A stretch of DNA of 26,163 nt. It comes from UBA6120 sp964495145 (lineage in GTDB: Bacteria; Bacillota_I; Bacilli_A; RFN20; CAG-826). The stretch covers positions 1 through 26,163 of the forward strand of contig CAZBUP010000016.1 in assembly GCA_964495145.1 (NCBI GenBank), in the 5' to 3' direction. Below are positions 14,036 to 22,425 of this stretch, piece by piece. Under the pieces are notes generated by a model, which saw only the letters and a list, made by a program, of their open reading frames with translations, was not told where the DNA came from and did not search any database. Position numbers and translations under genes: made by a program. Positions within the stretch are counted from its first letter, which is position 1. Each line of letters opens with the position of its first letter.

Positions 14036-14551
14036 TCACCATTTCTCATGATGCCATTTGCCGTCTTCGTAGCGGTCGCGAACCTTCTTGGTTTCTTCGG
14101 GATACCCGATTGCGATCAAGGCGATGGGAACGATGTGAGAGGGCAAAGCTAAGGTTTTCGAAATGAATTTGGCCCATCCGGTCAAAGCGAAGATGCCGAT
14201 CCAAACGGCGCCAAGACCCAAGGCGTGGGCGGCCAGTAAGATATTTTCGGTCGCCGCCGAACAATCCTCAAGCAAAAAATCATGGACCGGCTGGGCGATT
14301 TTATCACCGCAGACGGCGATGGCCAGCGGCGCTTGGTCCAGCATCTTGCCGAACATGCTTTTGTCTTTGAGGCTTTGCCGCGTGGCGGGTTCGGTTATCG
14401 TCACGAAGTGATAGGGACGCCGATTATGGGCGCTGGGGGCGGCCATCCCGGCGGCTACGAGTTGCTTGACGAGGGCTTCGTCAAGGGGATCGGGTTTGTA
14501 AGCCCGGATGCTGCGCCGGGTCGTGATGGCGGTCAAGGCGTCAAGCATCAT
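14036..14551 (-). CDS. Nitroreductase-family FMN oxidoreductase
   Basis: 171 residues, at the short end of the family. TTRRSIRAYKPDP is the FMN-phosphate site, AAPSAHNRRPYHFV the second FMN segment, and LGLGAVWIG with IALIAIGYPEE the C-terminal half. Members reduce nitro compounds, quinones or flavins with NAD(P)H; the natural substrate is not evident. It overlaps the CBS-pair gene by 4 bases (ATGA), so it is the second gene of that operon; GAGG stands just before. An ATG three bases further in is an equally good start. It is followed by 165 bases without a gene. Confidence 0.9.
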   Translation of the reverse strand: MMLDALTAITTRRSIRAYKPDPLDEALVKQLVAAGMAAPSAHNRRPYHFVTITEPATRQSLKDKSMFGKMLDQAPLAIAVCGDKIAQPVHDFLLEDCSAATENILLAAHALGLGAVWIGIFALTGWAKFISKTLALPSHIVPIALIAIGYPEETKKVRDRYEDGKWHHEKW

Positions 14552-14964
14552 TTATCCTCACGGTTGAAAAAGGCGTCGGTCAAATACCGAATGACCGATT
14601 GGCGCCGTATGATTCCGATGAAAATCTGTTGGTCGTCGACGACGGGAATGTAGTTTTGCTGTACGGCCAACGACAATACGTCTTCGATCGGGGCCAATAC
14701 CGAAACGGCGGTGTAATCTTTGACCCGAGGCACGCGCCGCATCGGGATGTTCTCGGCTTGGCCGAGGTCGAATTGCTTGCGGTTTTTAATGTACCACAAT
14801 ACGTCGCCTTCGGTGATCGTACCGACGTAGTTGCCCTGGCGGTTGACGATGGGGATGGCCTGATAATGGTAAATTTCCATTTTTTCAAGTGCTTGGCGAA
14901 GCGAAAAGTCGTCGTAGAGGAATTCGACGTCACTCTTAGGAGTTAGAAATGTCAGGATATTCAT
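14548..14964 (-). CDS. CBS-domain pair protein
   Basis: 138 residues, nearly all of it two CBS repeats: first about 8-65 (YHYQAIPIVNRQGNYVGTITEGDVLWYI), second about 72-130 (QQNYIPVVDDQQIFIGIIRRQSVIRYL). Stand-alone CBS pairs bind adenine nucleotides or S-adenosylmethionine and act as energy sensors; ligand and partner are unknown here. The ATG lies exactly 6 bases past an extended -10 (TGT then TATAAT), so the transcript should begin at the A of the start codon. It is translationally coupled to the nitroreductase. Confidence 0.9.
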   Translation of the reverse strand: MNILTFLTPKSDVEFLYDDFSLRQALEKMEIYHYQAIPIVNRQGNYVGTITEGDVLWYIKNRKQFDLGQAENIPMRRVPRVKDYTAVSVLAPIEDVLSLAVQQNYIPVVDDQQIFIGIIRRQSVIRYLTDAFFNREDK

Positions 14965-14970
14965 GGCTTA

Positions 14971-14979
14971 ATTATAACA
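14971..14979 (-). promoter_or_regulatory. Extended -10 of the CBS/nitroreductase operon (leaderless)
   Basis: On the minus strand TGT precedes a perfect TATAAT (14971-14976). Only 6 bases separate it from the ATG, placing the expected transcription start on the start codon. No ribosome site exists in the gap. Confidence 0.65.
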
Positions 14980-14986
14980 CAAACGA

Positions 14987-15553
14987 TTATTTGAATAGGG
15001 AGCGGCTCCGGGCTAAATAACCGCCGGTGACCGTTTTGATGTCTTCGCAGACGACCATGGCCGCCGGATCGATGCCCAAGATCTCTCGGGTCACGACATC
15101 TTCGAGTCGTCTTCGGGCGATTACTTTGACCACGACGCGCTTTTCGGCACGGCCTTGGCCGACGATGGTCGTCACCCCATAACCGACTTCCCGTAGGCGA
15201 TCGGCGATGGCAAGACCGGTTTTTTCACTGGCGATGGCTTCGATCATGCTCATGCCGAAGGCGAGCTTGGTCTCGATGATCGAGCCCATGTAGACACCGG
15301 AAGCAAATCCGAAGCTATATACGATGCCCTTAATCGGGGCGGCCGTCAAATCAGTGATGACGGTGCTGGCGACGAAAACCCACATGAATATTTCCACGAG
15401 GGCTAAAAGGACGCTTTGGTTTCGGTAACCTTTATTGACGAGAATGATCCGTACGGTGCCCAGAGACACTTCCACGATTTTTGCCACGAAAATGATGAGT
15501 AACTCCCACCAAGGGGCCGCCGTGAAAAACCCTACAATCGCATCCCAATCCAT
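14987..15553 (-). CDS. UPF0316/DUF2179 membrane protein (YebE-like)
   Basis: 188 residues. Three hydrophobic segments at about 15-35, 45-65 and 70-90 are followed by a soluble DUF2179 domain at about 110-180 (EKTGLAIADRLREVGYGVTTIVGQG, RRLEDVVTREILGIDP). VEVSLGTVRIILVNKGYR in the first part is the family signature. The function is unknown; DUF2179 domains in other membrane proteins have a ferredoxin-like fold thought to bind small ligands. GAGG lies 7 bases before the ATG and a good promoter lies upstream. The CBS operon promoter lies only a few bases past its stop. Confidence 0.88.
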   Translation of the reverse strand: MDWDAIVGFFTAAPWWELLIIFVAKIVEVSLGTVRIILVNKGYRNQSVLLALVEIFMWVFVASTVITDLTAAPIKGIVYSFGFASGVYMGSIIETKLAFGMSMIEAIASEKTGLAIADRLREVGYGVTTIVGQGRAEKRVVVKVIARRRLEDVVTREILGIDPAAMVVCEDIKTVTGGYLARSRSLFK

Positions 15554-15574
15554 ACATTACCTCGATACCGGATA

Positions 15575-15602
15575 ATCATAGCACGAATCGTAAAAATGTC
15601 TA
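15575..15602 (-). promoter_or_regulatory. Promoter of the UPF0316 gene
   Basis: On the minus strand TAGACA (15597-15602), 16-base spacer ending in TGC, then TATGAT (15575-15580). Leader of about 15 bases with GAGG. Confidence 0.6.
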
Positions 15603-15613
15603 TTGAAATATAC

Positions 15614-17635
15614 TTATATTTCGGCATTGGGTTGTTCGGCCATTTTGAGGAAGGCTTGGGCCAACTCGGGGTCGAATTGGGTTCCGGCGTTGCGCCGGAT
15701 TTCTTCAAGCGCCTGAGCCCGCGACATAGCCGGCCGGTATGGCCTTTGGCTCGTCATGGCATCGAAACTGTCGGCGATGGAAATGATCCGGGCCCGGTAG
15801 GGAATGGATGTGCCTTTAAGGCCGCGCGGATATCCGGTCCCGTTCCATCGTTCGTGATGGCACAGGATGTCTTCGGCGATTTCGGCATATTCCGGCGATG
15901 TCAAAAGGATATGGTAGCCGATTTCGGGATGTTTCTTGATTTCGTTCCATTCGCTCTCGGTCAGGGGACCGGGTTTGTTTAGGATGGATTCTTCGATGGC
16001 GATTTTGCCGATGTCGTGGATATTGGCCATCATTTTGAGAAGGCTGATTTCCTCGTGACGCAGATTCAAGTACTTGCCAAAGGCTTGGCAAATCAGTGAA
16101 ACGCGCGAGGAATGGGCTTCTTCGGCTTTGTGCTTGACGTGCAGCGTCCCGATGATGGTGCGGATCGTCTCATGGCGCGAACTGGTCACTTCGGTCAACT
16201 TCTTGCTATACATTTTCTTTTCGGCCCGGCGGATCGAATCGATGATCGTCTCGCTTTCGCGGCGGCCTTCGATGCCGAAGGAAACCGAAAAGTGGATGCC
16301 GTTGATGGTTTCATTGCGTACGGTCGCATCGATTTCATCAATGATGCGTTCGACTTCTTTCGGGGTGGTGTCATAGAAAATGATCACGAACTCGTCCCCG
16401 CCGATCCGCATGAATTCGGTGTTGGCTGGCAGGCGGGCGGCTACGACGTTGGCAACCGTCTTCAAGAGCAGGTCGCCGACGTGATGACCGAAGGCGTCAT
16501 TCATGATTTTTAAGCCGTTGATGTCGAAGAGAACAAAAACGAGGCGCGGGGAATTGGATTGTTCGAGCCGCTCCAATTCCTCTTGATAAAACCGGCGGTT
16601 TTTCAAACCGGTCAATGAATCATGGTACGAGAGATGGAGAATTTGTTTCTCGTCGTTGATGCGTTGGGTGATTTCCTGGGCGAAGATGCTGACGCCGATC
16701 ACTTGATGGCGATTGTCGATGATTGGATTGTAATGCGATTCGAAATACTTGCCGCGGTTGACTTCGATTTCGGCTTCGGTGACGTGGCTGCGTCCGGACA
16801 AAGCAAGATCGATTTCCCGTTTGAGGCGGGCTCGGAAATTATCATCGGCTACGTAATCAAGGAAATGGTCGCCGATTGTCGGGTGAATGCCGTAATAGTT
16901 GTACATCGAGTCGGCATGATATTTATTGAAGGTCAAATACCGGTAATTTTTATCAAGAGAGTAGACTTCGATTGTTTGAGCGCTGTCCACCGAAGATTGA
17001 AGCAACAGCTTTTGCTGTAGAATCGTTTCTTGGGCTAACAAGCGGGTTCGGTTGTTTTCAAGCGAAAGAGCGACGATCGCCGTCGCAATCGGAAAGAAGA
17101 CCAAAAACGGAATCGCAATCATGCGGATTGCTGGCAGGACATTCGAGGAAGGAATGATTAAAAATTGGCACATGACCACGAGAATATGGCCAACGAAACC
17201 CAAAATGTAGAACTTGAAGAAATGCGGCCATGACGAAGGGATGAACTTTTCGATCCCGTGCCAAGCCAATCCAAGCAACGAGGAGACGGCGATCGTGGCC
17301 ACCCCAGCGTACATACCGCCGCCGCCGACCACGAAAATCCGGTAGGCGATTCCGGCGATGGCGCTCACGAAAGTCACGATCGGTCCGAAGAAATACCCAG
17401 ACACCAAATATAAAACGCTGCGGCCGTCAAAAATCAAGCCGGCTTCAAACTCGAAGGGGAAGGTCATGATCAAGACCCCGATCAAGCCGACGAACAAACC
17501 GATGATCACGTTTTTCATGAGGCCTTTTTGGGTGTTGGTGAAACGCGATACCTGATAAATCAAAACGGTTCCGAACAATAGCAGGATGTTCAGGGTGAAG
17601 CCGCGGACCAAAGCCAAAAAATCATTGGTATTCAT
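15614..17635 (-). CDS. 5TM-PAS-GGDEF-HD-GYP cyclic-di-GMP hybrid protein
   Basis: 673 residues. About 8-190 is a membrane sensor of the 5TMR-LYT type (YLVSGYFFGPIVTFVSAIAGIAYR split around residue 80-100, plus FVVGGGGMYAG). A PAS-like domain covers about 215-325. The GGDEF domain (about 335-480) has SLTGLKNRRFY, DINGLKIMNDAFGH and intact GGDEF at 412-416, but no RxxD inhibitory site. The HD-GYP domain (about 490-670) has HD at 540-541, HH at 593-594 and GYP at 601-603; the usual DGTGYP reads NGTGYP (N598). Both synthesis and breakdown of cyclic-di-GMP are thus possible in one protein. GAAGGA precedes the ATG. It follows the GGDEF gene by 11 bases on the same strand. Confidence 0.93.
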   Translation of the reverse strand: MNTNDFLALVRGFTLNILLLFGTVLIYQVSRFTNTQKGLMKNVIIGLFVGLIGVLIMTFPFEFEAGLIFDGRSVLYLVSGYFFGPIVTFVSAIAGIAYRIFVVGGGGMYAGVATIAVSSLLGLAWHGIEKFIPSSWPHFFKFYILGFVGHILVVMCQFLIIPSSNVLPAIRMIAIPFLVFFPIATAIVALSLENNRTRLLAQETILQQKLLLQSSVDSAQTIEVYSLDKNYRYLTFNKYHADSMYNYYGIHPTIGDHFLDYVADDNFRARLKREIDLALSGRSHVTEAEIEVNRGKYFESHYNPIIDNRHQVIGVSIFAQEITQRINDEKQILHLSYHDSLTGLKNRRFYQEELERLEQSNSPRLVFVLFDINGLKIMNDAFGHHVGDLLLKTVANVVAARLPANTEFMRIGGDEFVIIFYDTTPKEVERIIDEIDATVRNETINGIHFSVSFGIEGRRESETIIDSIRRAEKKMYSKKLTEVTSSRHETIRTIIGTLHVKHKAEEAHSSRVSLICQAFGKYLNLRHEEISLLKMMANIHDIGKIAIEESILNKPGPLTESEWNEIKKHPEIGYHILLTSPEYAEIAEDILCHHERWNGTGYPRGLKGTSIPYRARIISIADSFDAMTSQRPYRPAMSRAQALEEIRRNAGTQFDPELAQAFLKMAEQPNAEI

Positions 17636-17646
17636 TTAAAAATCCT

Positions 17647-18777
17647 TCACGGAGAACGATGTTTCTGCCGGTACATCAATTGATCGACCGAAGCCATGAA
17701 TTGGGGCAAAGACTTGTAGGTATGGTAATCGAACAGGTCCACCCCATAACTGCACTTGATTTCAAATGGGAAACTGCCATTTTGATTAAAGGCGTTGAGT
17801 TTCTCGATGAAGGTTTGGCTGACGTTGGTGATGGAAGTCGATTTATTGACGTGGAAGAAGACGAAAAATTCGTCTCCGCCGGTCCGAGCGATGAAATCAT
17901 TCGGAGAGAAGGTGTCCGTGAGGATTTTCGAAACGGCCATGAGGACCTCGTCTCCGACGAAGTGACCATGGGTGTCGTTAATTTTTTTGAAATTGTCGAG
18001 GTCGATCAGCATGCCGGCAAGGTTCAAGTGGGCGGATTTCGGTTTGATCGAGGACACGAAGCGTTCGAATTGGCGCCGATTGTTGAGCCCAGTCAGGTAA
18101 TCGGTATACACCCGTTGGGTTTGAATGAATAGGAAAATCATCAAAACCGACAAAGCCAAGGCTGGGTTGACAATCAAGGTTCCATAAAACATGGTTTGGA
18201 GAATGCCGGCCACGAGAGGCGGCAGTGCGAATAAAAGCATCGGAACGAAGGCATGCTTCGACAAATTGGGGCGTTGCCATAAAACCACGACAATCCCAAG
18301 GAGGATATAGAAGTATGAGAAGATGATGTGCAAGAAGAAGAGCGGTCCGCGTACATACACGTTGGCGGCGGTAATCGTGAAATACCAACCGGTGAATATC
18401 GAGACAAACGAGACGATTCCGGTAAGGACAATCGGGAGGATCATCAGCAAAATGACGGCGCGGTGTTTCTTAAAATCGTAATTTGCTTCATGCAATATGT
18501 AATAAACCCACATCAAAGCGGCCGTCGGCAAGGCGATGAAACCGACGAAATTGAAAAAATAATGGAAGAAAACGGCCGCGGGGTTGACCACAGAGGCGCT
18601 CAGCTCGATCATGATTTCGCCAAAAAGTAAATAGGCGGTCAAGGAAATCAGTCGCTTGAAGGAACGGCTCTCGCGAATGTGATAATCTTTGTTGGTGATC
18701 AGGCTCAAATAAACAATCAACAGGATGATTAGGGAGTAAAGGTTGGTTTGGATATTGTAGATAGAAGTAAGTGCCAT
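17647..18777 (-). CDS. Membrane diguanylate cyclase (GGDEF)
   Basis: 376 residues from ATG 18777; a 20-residue longer in-frame start at 18837 lies in an AT-rich region holding the promoter. About seven to eight hydrophobic segments fill residues 10-220, with no recognised sensor family. The GGDEF domain covers about 220-376: DYLTGLNNRRQFERF, IDLDNFKKINDTHGHFVGD and GGDEF at 300-304, all consistent with an active cyclase. The inhibitory I-site reads SPND instead of RxxD, so product inhibition is probably absent. It leads a two-gene operon with the GGDEF-HD-GYP hybrid, 11 bases away. A TAAAAT lies 10 bases before the ATG and there is no ribosome site, so the leader is at most a few bases. Confidence 0.9.
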   Translation of the reverse strand: MALTSIYNIQTNLYSLIILLIVYLSLITNKDYHIRESRSFKRLISLTAYLLFGEIMIELSASVVNPAAVFFHYFFNFVGFIALPTAALMWVYYILHEANYDFKKHRAVILLMILPIVLTGIVSFVSIFTGWYFTITAANVYVRGPLFFLHIIFSYFYILLGIVVVLWQRPNLSKHAFVPMLLFALPPLVAGILQTMFYGTLIVNPALALSVLMIFLFIQTQRVYTDYLTGLNNRRQFERFVSSIKPKSAHLNLAGMLIDLDNFKKINDTHGHFVGDEVLMAVSKILTDTFSPNDFIARTGGDEFFVFFHVNKSTSITNVSQTFIEKLNAFNQNGSFPFEIKCSYGVDLFDYHTYKSLPQFMASVDQLMYRQKHRSP

Positions 18778-18787
18778 GTTAAAAATT

Positions 18788-18793
18788 ATTTTA
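18788..18793 (-). promoter_or_regulatory. -10 box of the GGDEF operon (near-leaderless)
   Basis: TAAAAT on the minus strand, 10 bases before the ATG at 18777. Predicted leader of about 3 bases without a ribosome site. The -35 is unclear in this AT-rich run. Confidence 0.35.
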
Positions 18794-18907
18794 CCAAAAA
18801 AAAGGGTTTTATAGAATAAAAAACGATAAAGAGGCATAAACGGGCGCTCAAACGATCGATTTGCATCGCATTCCCCTCGCTTAAGCGCGGAAATGGGACC
18901 GCTAAAG

Positions 18908-18958
18908 AAAAAAATATTCCCGAACCTTCAAACAAGGGAAGAAGGGCCCGGCAATATT
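18908..18958 (-). terminator. Probable terminator after tRNA-Ser(CGA)
   Basis: On the minus strand AATATT...CCCTTC pairs imperfectly with GAAGG...AATATT (outer arms 18953-18958 and 18913-18918 region) and a run of T follows (A run 18908-18914). The hairpin starts 13 bases past the tRNA 3' end. Confidence 0.55.
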
Positions 18959-18970
18959 TCGATGGTCGAC

Positions 18971-19061
18971 TGGCGGAGAAAGAGGGATTCGAACCCTCGC
19001 AGGCCTTGCAACCTCTATCAGTTTTCGAAACTGACCCCTTCAACCGCTTGGGTATTTCTCC
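18971..19061 (-). tRNA. tRNA-Ser (anticodon CGA)
   Basis: The minus strand gives a 91-base class II tRNA. Acceptor GGAGAAA pairs with TTTCTCC, CCA is encoded at 18971-18973, the T arm is GGTTCGAATCC, a long variable arm is present and the anticodon loop TTCGAAA gives CGA, reading UCG. The acceptor and T arms are the same as in tRNA-Ser(GGA) at 891-981. It is expressed from its own promoter between the divergent cyclic-di-GMP genes. Confidence 0.97.
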
Positions 19062-19068
19062 GTTCGAT

Positions 19069-19096
19069 ATTATAGCATGGCTTTTCGATTTGCCAA
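19069..19096 (-). promoter_or_regulatory. Promoter of tRNA-Ser(CGA)
   Basis: On the minus strand TTGGCA (19091-19096), 16-base spacer ending in TGC, then perfect TATAAT (19069-19074), 7 bases before the tRNA 5' end. Confidence 0.8.
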
Positions 19097-19121
19097 CTGC
19101 TAATGGTCGCCAAGCCTTCAA

Positions 19122-19150
19122 TTGTTTATCAGGGTCCATAAGTATATAAT
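19122..19150 (+). promoter_or_regulatory. Promoter of the degenerate GGDEF-EAL gene and proS
   Basis: TTGTTT (19122-19127), 17-base spacer, TATAAT (19145-19150). Start near 19157; CGAGG follows as ribosome site before the ATG at 19168. Confidence 0.7.
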
Positions 19151-19167
19151 ACTTTCGAGGTTTTTTA

Positions 19168-20919
19168 ATGCTTATCGCCATCTTCCCCCAACTGCCAATC
19201 AGCCCGGTATTGCAAGACGTATTTGCGCTCATTGCCATATTATTGCTAGTTTTGGCCATTGTCGGGCCCTTGTACAAAATGGCCATGCGCCGGCGGTACG
19301 ACTCGGCTTTGTCGCAAACGTACAATTACCGCATTTTTGCGATTGATTTCGACTTGAACAAAGTCACATACTTCGACAAGAAAAATCCTCGCAATCTCAA
19401 GACCTCGGACATCGATTATTTCCTAAAGCAATATCGAGACGAAGACTTGTATCGCGTGAAGAATTGGCTCATGCAATTGCTTGACGAAAAAGCGAACACG
19501 CCTTGGCATTTGGAGGCCCAAGCCATCATGAGAGTTTCCAACCGAGCGTATTTCTCGGTCTTGGAAGTGACCAAGATCGCCTATCAGCAAAAAATCATTC
19601 ATTTGAATAGCTATTTGCTTCAGTACCTTTCGCCGCGCCGCGGGCCATCCCAAAACCATCGGTTCAACGTCATTGGGATCGACGAAGCCAACCGCCGGCT
19701 ACAAAAAAGCCAAGGCAATCGCGGCGCCACCTACGTGATTCGTTTCTTCTATAAGAAATATCAAGGGAATACCGGCAATTACATATCGCCGATTTTCCTA
19801 AAAAAACTCAAGGACAAAATCACCAACTTCTTGGGAGTCGGCCTCTTTCTGATCGAACAGGAAGAACCTGAGATTATTTTGTTGGAAACGAAGAACATCA
19901 CCACCAACGAACATCGGCAAATCGCCCACTCGATTGCCCACACCATCGTCAGGAACCTGGAAGTCAGCGGATTGAAAGAAGAGGTTTCATTTACGGTTGG
20001 CGTGGTTGAAAACAAGTACTTCCCCCACCAATTCCAAGCCTTGCTCGAACATGCCCGCTTGATGGCCGGTCAAGCCGAAAAGGCCGAATCCATGGTGGCC
20101 ATCTACGATCAAAACCAAAACTACTCCGAGATCACGGCCCGAGCGATTGATTTGGAAGTAATCGACATCCTCAAAAGCCGTAAATTCGACATTGTGTATC
20201 AACCGATATTGAATTTGGAGAAATACGACACCGACGCATATTTGGTCACTATATCGATCAACTCAACCTTGACTTCCGACATCATGAAATTGTGCCAGAT
20301 GGCCGGGGATTCATCCGATTGCCGCGAATTGATGTCGGGTATGGCCAAGCAGATTTTGATTGATTTCACCTCGGAACGCACGAACCCCGACCAAGCCATG
20401 TTCTTTCCAGCCAGCGTCTACGCCAATTCTTTCATCACCAAGAGTTTGGCCATGATGAAACGAGCCCGGGAAGCCAACATCGTGCTCGTGTTCGACGAAA
20501 TGGAAATCAACGATTTTGACACCAGTCTCGACGTCATCACCCAAATGATGAAGGGCTACCACGATCGAAGCATGAAAACGGCTCTCACTTTTTCAAACGT
20601 CCATTTGCTGTTGGACAATGACATCTACGCTTTGTTCGATTATTATATTCTCGACCAAGACCTGACGAGTGAAATCGTGGCCGACAATCGGCAACGCGTC
20701 GACGTGCATGGCTTGATCGAAACTTTGAAAAAATTCGATCGGCCGATCATTGCCACCGGCATGTCCGATTTGGAAAGCGTCGAGTTGCTGGCCAGTTTCG
20801 AGGTCATCGGCGTAGCTGGCGACGCCATCGCCCCGGCCGCGGCCGAATTGCCGAAAATCGATACCAAGACCAAGACGATCACCCGCATCCGCCAATTTGA
20901 AAACACCAAGAAGAACTAG
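19168..20919 (+). CDS. Membrane protein with degenerate PAS-GGDEF-EAL domains
   Basis: 583 residues. One membrane helix at about 14-37, a PAS-like region about 50-145, a GGDEF-like fold about 185-315 in which the GGDEF signature reads as LIEQEEPEIILLE, and an EAL-like fold about 325-560. FDIVYQPILNL opens the EAL part, but the metal glutamate of the EAL motif is missing (TDAYLV), the DDFG site reads as NDFDTS and the usual AEGVET reads ATGMSDLES. Neither synthesis nor hydrolysis of cyclic-di-GMP is therefore expected; binding or scaffolding is possible. It is divergent from the GGDEF/HD-GYP operon and separated from proS by only 10 bases, so it is probably co-transcribed with it. The CGAGG at 19156-19160 supports the ATG. 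Confidence 0.75.
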   Translation: MLIAIFPQLPISPVLQDVFALIAILLLVLAIVGPLYKMAMRRRYDSALSQTYNYRIFAIDFDLNKVTYFDKKNPRNLKTSDIDYFLKQYRDEDLYRVKNWLMQLLDEKANTPWHLEAQAIMRVSNRAYFSVLEVTKIAYQQKIIHLNSYLLQYLSPRRGPSQNHRFNVIGIDEANRRLQKSQGNRGATYVIRFFYKKYQGNTGNYISPIFLKKLKDKITNFLGVGLFLIEQEEPEIILLETKNITTNEHRQIAHSIAHTIVRNLEVSGLKEEVSFTVGVVENKYFPHQFQALLEHARLMAGQAEKAESMVAIYDQNQNYSEITARAIDLEVIDILKSRKFDIVYQPILNLEKYDTDAYLVTISINSTLTSDIMKLCQMAGDSSDCRELMSGMAKQILIDFTSERTNPDQAMFFPASVYANSFITKSLAMMKRAREANIVLVFDEMEINDFDTSLDVITQMMKGYHDRSMKTALTFSNVHLLLDNDIYALFDYYILDQDLTSEIVADNRQRVDVHGLIETLKKFDRPIIATGMSDLESVELLASFEVIGVAGDAIAPAAAELPKIDTKTKTITRIRQFENTKKN

Positions 20920-20929
20920 AGGAAAACTT

Positions 20930-22363
20930 ATGGAAAACGCCAAAATCAAAAACGAGAGCATCACCCGCCGCGACGACGATTTCGCCAAGTGGTATACCGA
21001 CGTCTGCCGCAAGGCCGAATTGATGGATTACTCTTCGGTTAAAGGCTTTATCATCTATCGTCCTTATGGCTATGCCATTTGGGAACAAATCCAAACTTAT
21101 CTCGACCGTCAATTCAAAAAGACCGGCCATCAAAACGTTTATATGCCGCTCGTGATTCCCGAAAGTTTGTTCAACAAGGAAAAAGAGCACGTCGCCGGCT
21201 TTGCTCCGGAAACCTTGATTGCCACCCAAGGCGGCCAAGAGAAACTCGAAGAGCGCTTGATTGTTCGCCCCACGAGCGAGGTGCTTTTCTGTGAGCATTA
21301 TGCCAAGGTCGTGTCCAGCTACCGCGATCTACCCAAGAAATACAACCAATGGTGCTCGGTCGTCCGTTGGGAGAAGACCACGCGTCCGTTCCTGCGCGGG
21401 TCGGAATTCCTTTGGCAAGAAGGCCATACCATCCACGCGAGCGAACTGGAAGCCCGCCAAGAAACCCTCCAAATACTTGAAGTCTACCGGCGGCTCGGCG
21501 AAGAGTTGCTGGCGATACCTTTCCTGACCGGTCGCAAGAGCGAAAAAGAAAAATTTGCCGGGGCTAAGGAAACCTACGGCATCGAAGCTTTAATGCATGA
21601 CGGCAAATCGCTTCAAAGCGGAACCACCCATTACTTTGGGACGGGTTTTGCCGAGGCTTTCGGGATTAAGTTCCAAGATCGCGATAATGTTTTAAAGCCG
21701 GTTCACCAAACCAGTTGGGGCGTCAGCACCCGATTGATTGGCAGCATCATCATGGTGCATGGCGACGATAACGGGTTGGTCCTACCACCCCATGTCGCCC
21801 CGATTCAAATCGTGATCGTCCCGATTCAAATGGCCAAGCCGGGCGTCCTCGAAAGCGCTCGCGAATTAACTCGGCAGCTTGAAGGGGCCGGCTATCGGGT
21901 TCACCTTGACGAATCGGAGCAAACCCCGGGCTGGAAATTCGCCGAATACGAAATGAAAGGCGTTCCCCTTCGCCTTGAAATCGGCCCCCGCGACATCGAT
22001 AACCAGGTCGTGGTCGCCGCCTTGCGCCACGATCACAGCAAACAAACGATCGCCCGCGCCGACGTGGTGATGACGGCCGGTAAATTGCTTCAAGACACCC
22101 ATGAGGCCATGCTGGCCAAAGCCCAAGCCCATTTGCATAGTCACATTGTCCCAGTCGCCAACTTGGATGATTTATTGAAAGCCGTGGAAACCGGGTACGC
22201 CAAGGCCATGTGGTGCGGTTGCCAGGAATGCGAGGACAAGGTCAAGCAACTGAGTGCGGCCACTTCGCGGGTGATGCCGTTTGACCAAGCGCCGTGCGGC
22301 GATCGCTGCGCCGTGTGCGGCCGTCCGGCCAAGCACGTCATTTATTTCGCCAAGGCCTATTGA
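20930..22363 (+). CDS. proS: Prolyl-tRNA synthetase, archaeal/eukaryotic-type
   Basis: 477 residues from ATG 20930, supported by AGAGGA at 20918-20923; an earlier in-frame start lies inside the upstream gene. SVKGFIIYRPYGYAIWEQIQ and the class II motif 2 and 3 segments (VVRWEKTTRPFLRGSEFLWQEGHT, SWGVSTRLIGSIIMVHGD, written here only in part) fit the shorter ProRS branch that lacks the bacterial INS editing domain. The C-terminal extension has the zinc cysteines (CGCQEC, CAVCGRP). It charges tRNA-Pro. It follows the degenerate GGDEF-EAL gene by 10 bases, and no T-box or separate promoter is visible. Confidence 0.95.
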   Translation: MENAKIKNESITRRDDDFAKWYTDVCRKAELMDYSSVKGFIIYRPYGYAIWEQIQTYLDRQFKKTGHQNVYMPLVIPESLFNKEKEHVAGFAPETLIATQGGQEKLEERLIVRPTSEVLFCEHYAKVVSSYRDLPKKYNQWCSVVRWEKTTRPFLRGSEFLWQEGHTIHASELEARQETLQILEVYRRLGEELLAIPFLTGRKSEKEKFAGAKETYGIEALMHDGKSLQSGTTHYFGTGFAEAFGIKFQDRDNVLKPVHQTSWGVSTRLIGSIIMVHGDDNGLVLPPHVAPIQIVIVPIQMAKPGVLESARELTRQLEGAGYRVHLDESEQTPGWKFAEYEMKGVPLRLEIGPRDIDNQVVVAALRHDHSKQTIARADVVMTAGKLLQDTHEAMLAKAQAHLHSHIVPVANLDDLLKAVETGYAKAMWCGCQECEDKVKQLSAATSRVMPFDQAPCGDRCAVCGRPAKHVIYFAKAY

Positions 22364-22383
22364 TTTTCTCGGCGTGATTATCG

Positions 22384-22412
22384 TTGAAACAAGGTGGTGT
22401 CGATGTTAATAT
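22384..22412 (+). promoter_or_regulatory. Promoter of tRNA-Ser(GCT)
   Basis: TTGAAA (22384-22389), 17-base spacer ending in TGT, TAATAT (22407-22412). Start near 22419, 7 bases before the mature tRNA. Confidence 0.75.
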
Positions 22413-22425
22413 TTAGTGGCACCAT

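Noticed and set aside
18786..19325. A 179-residue minus-strand reading frame
   Set aside because: It runs straight through tRNA-Ser(CGA), its promoter and its terminator and has low-complexity, unrelated sequence.
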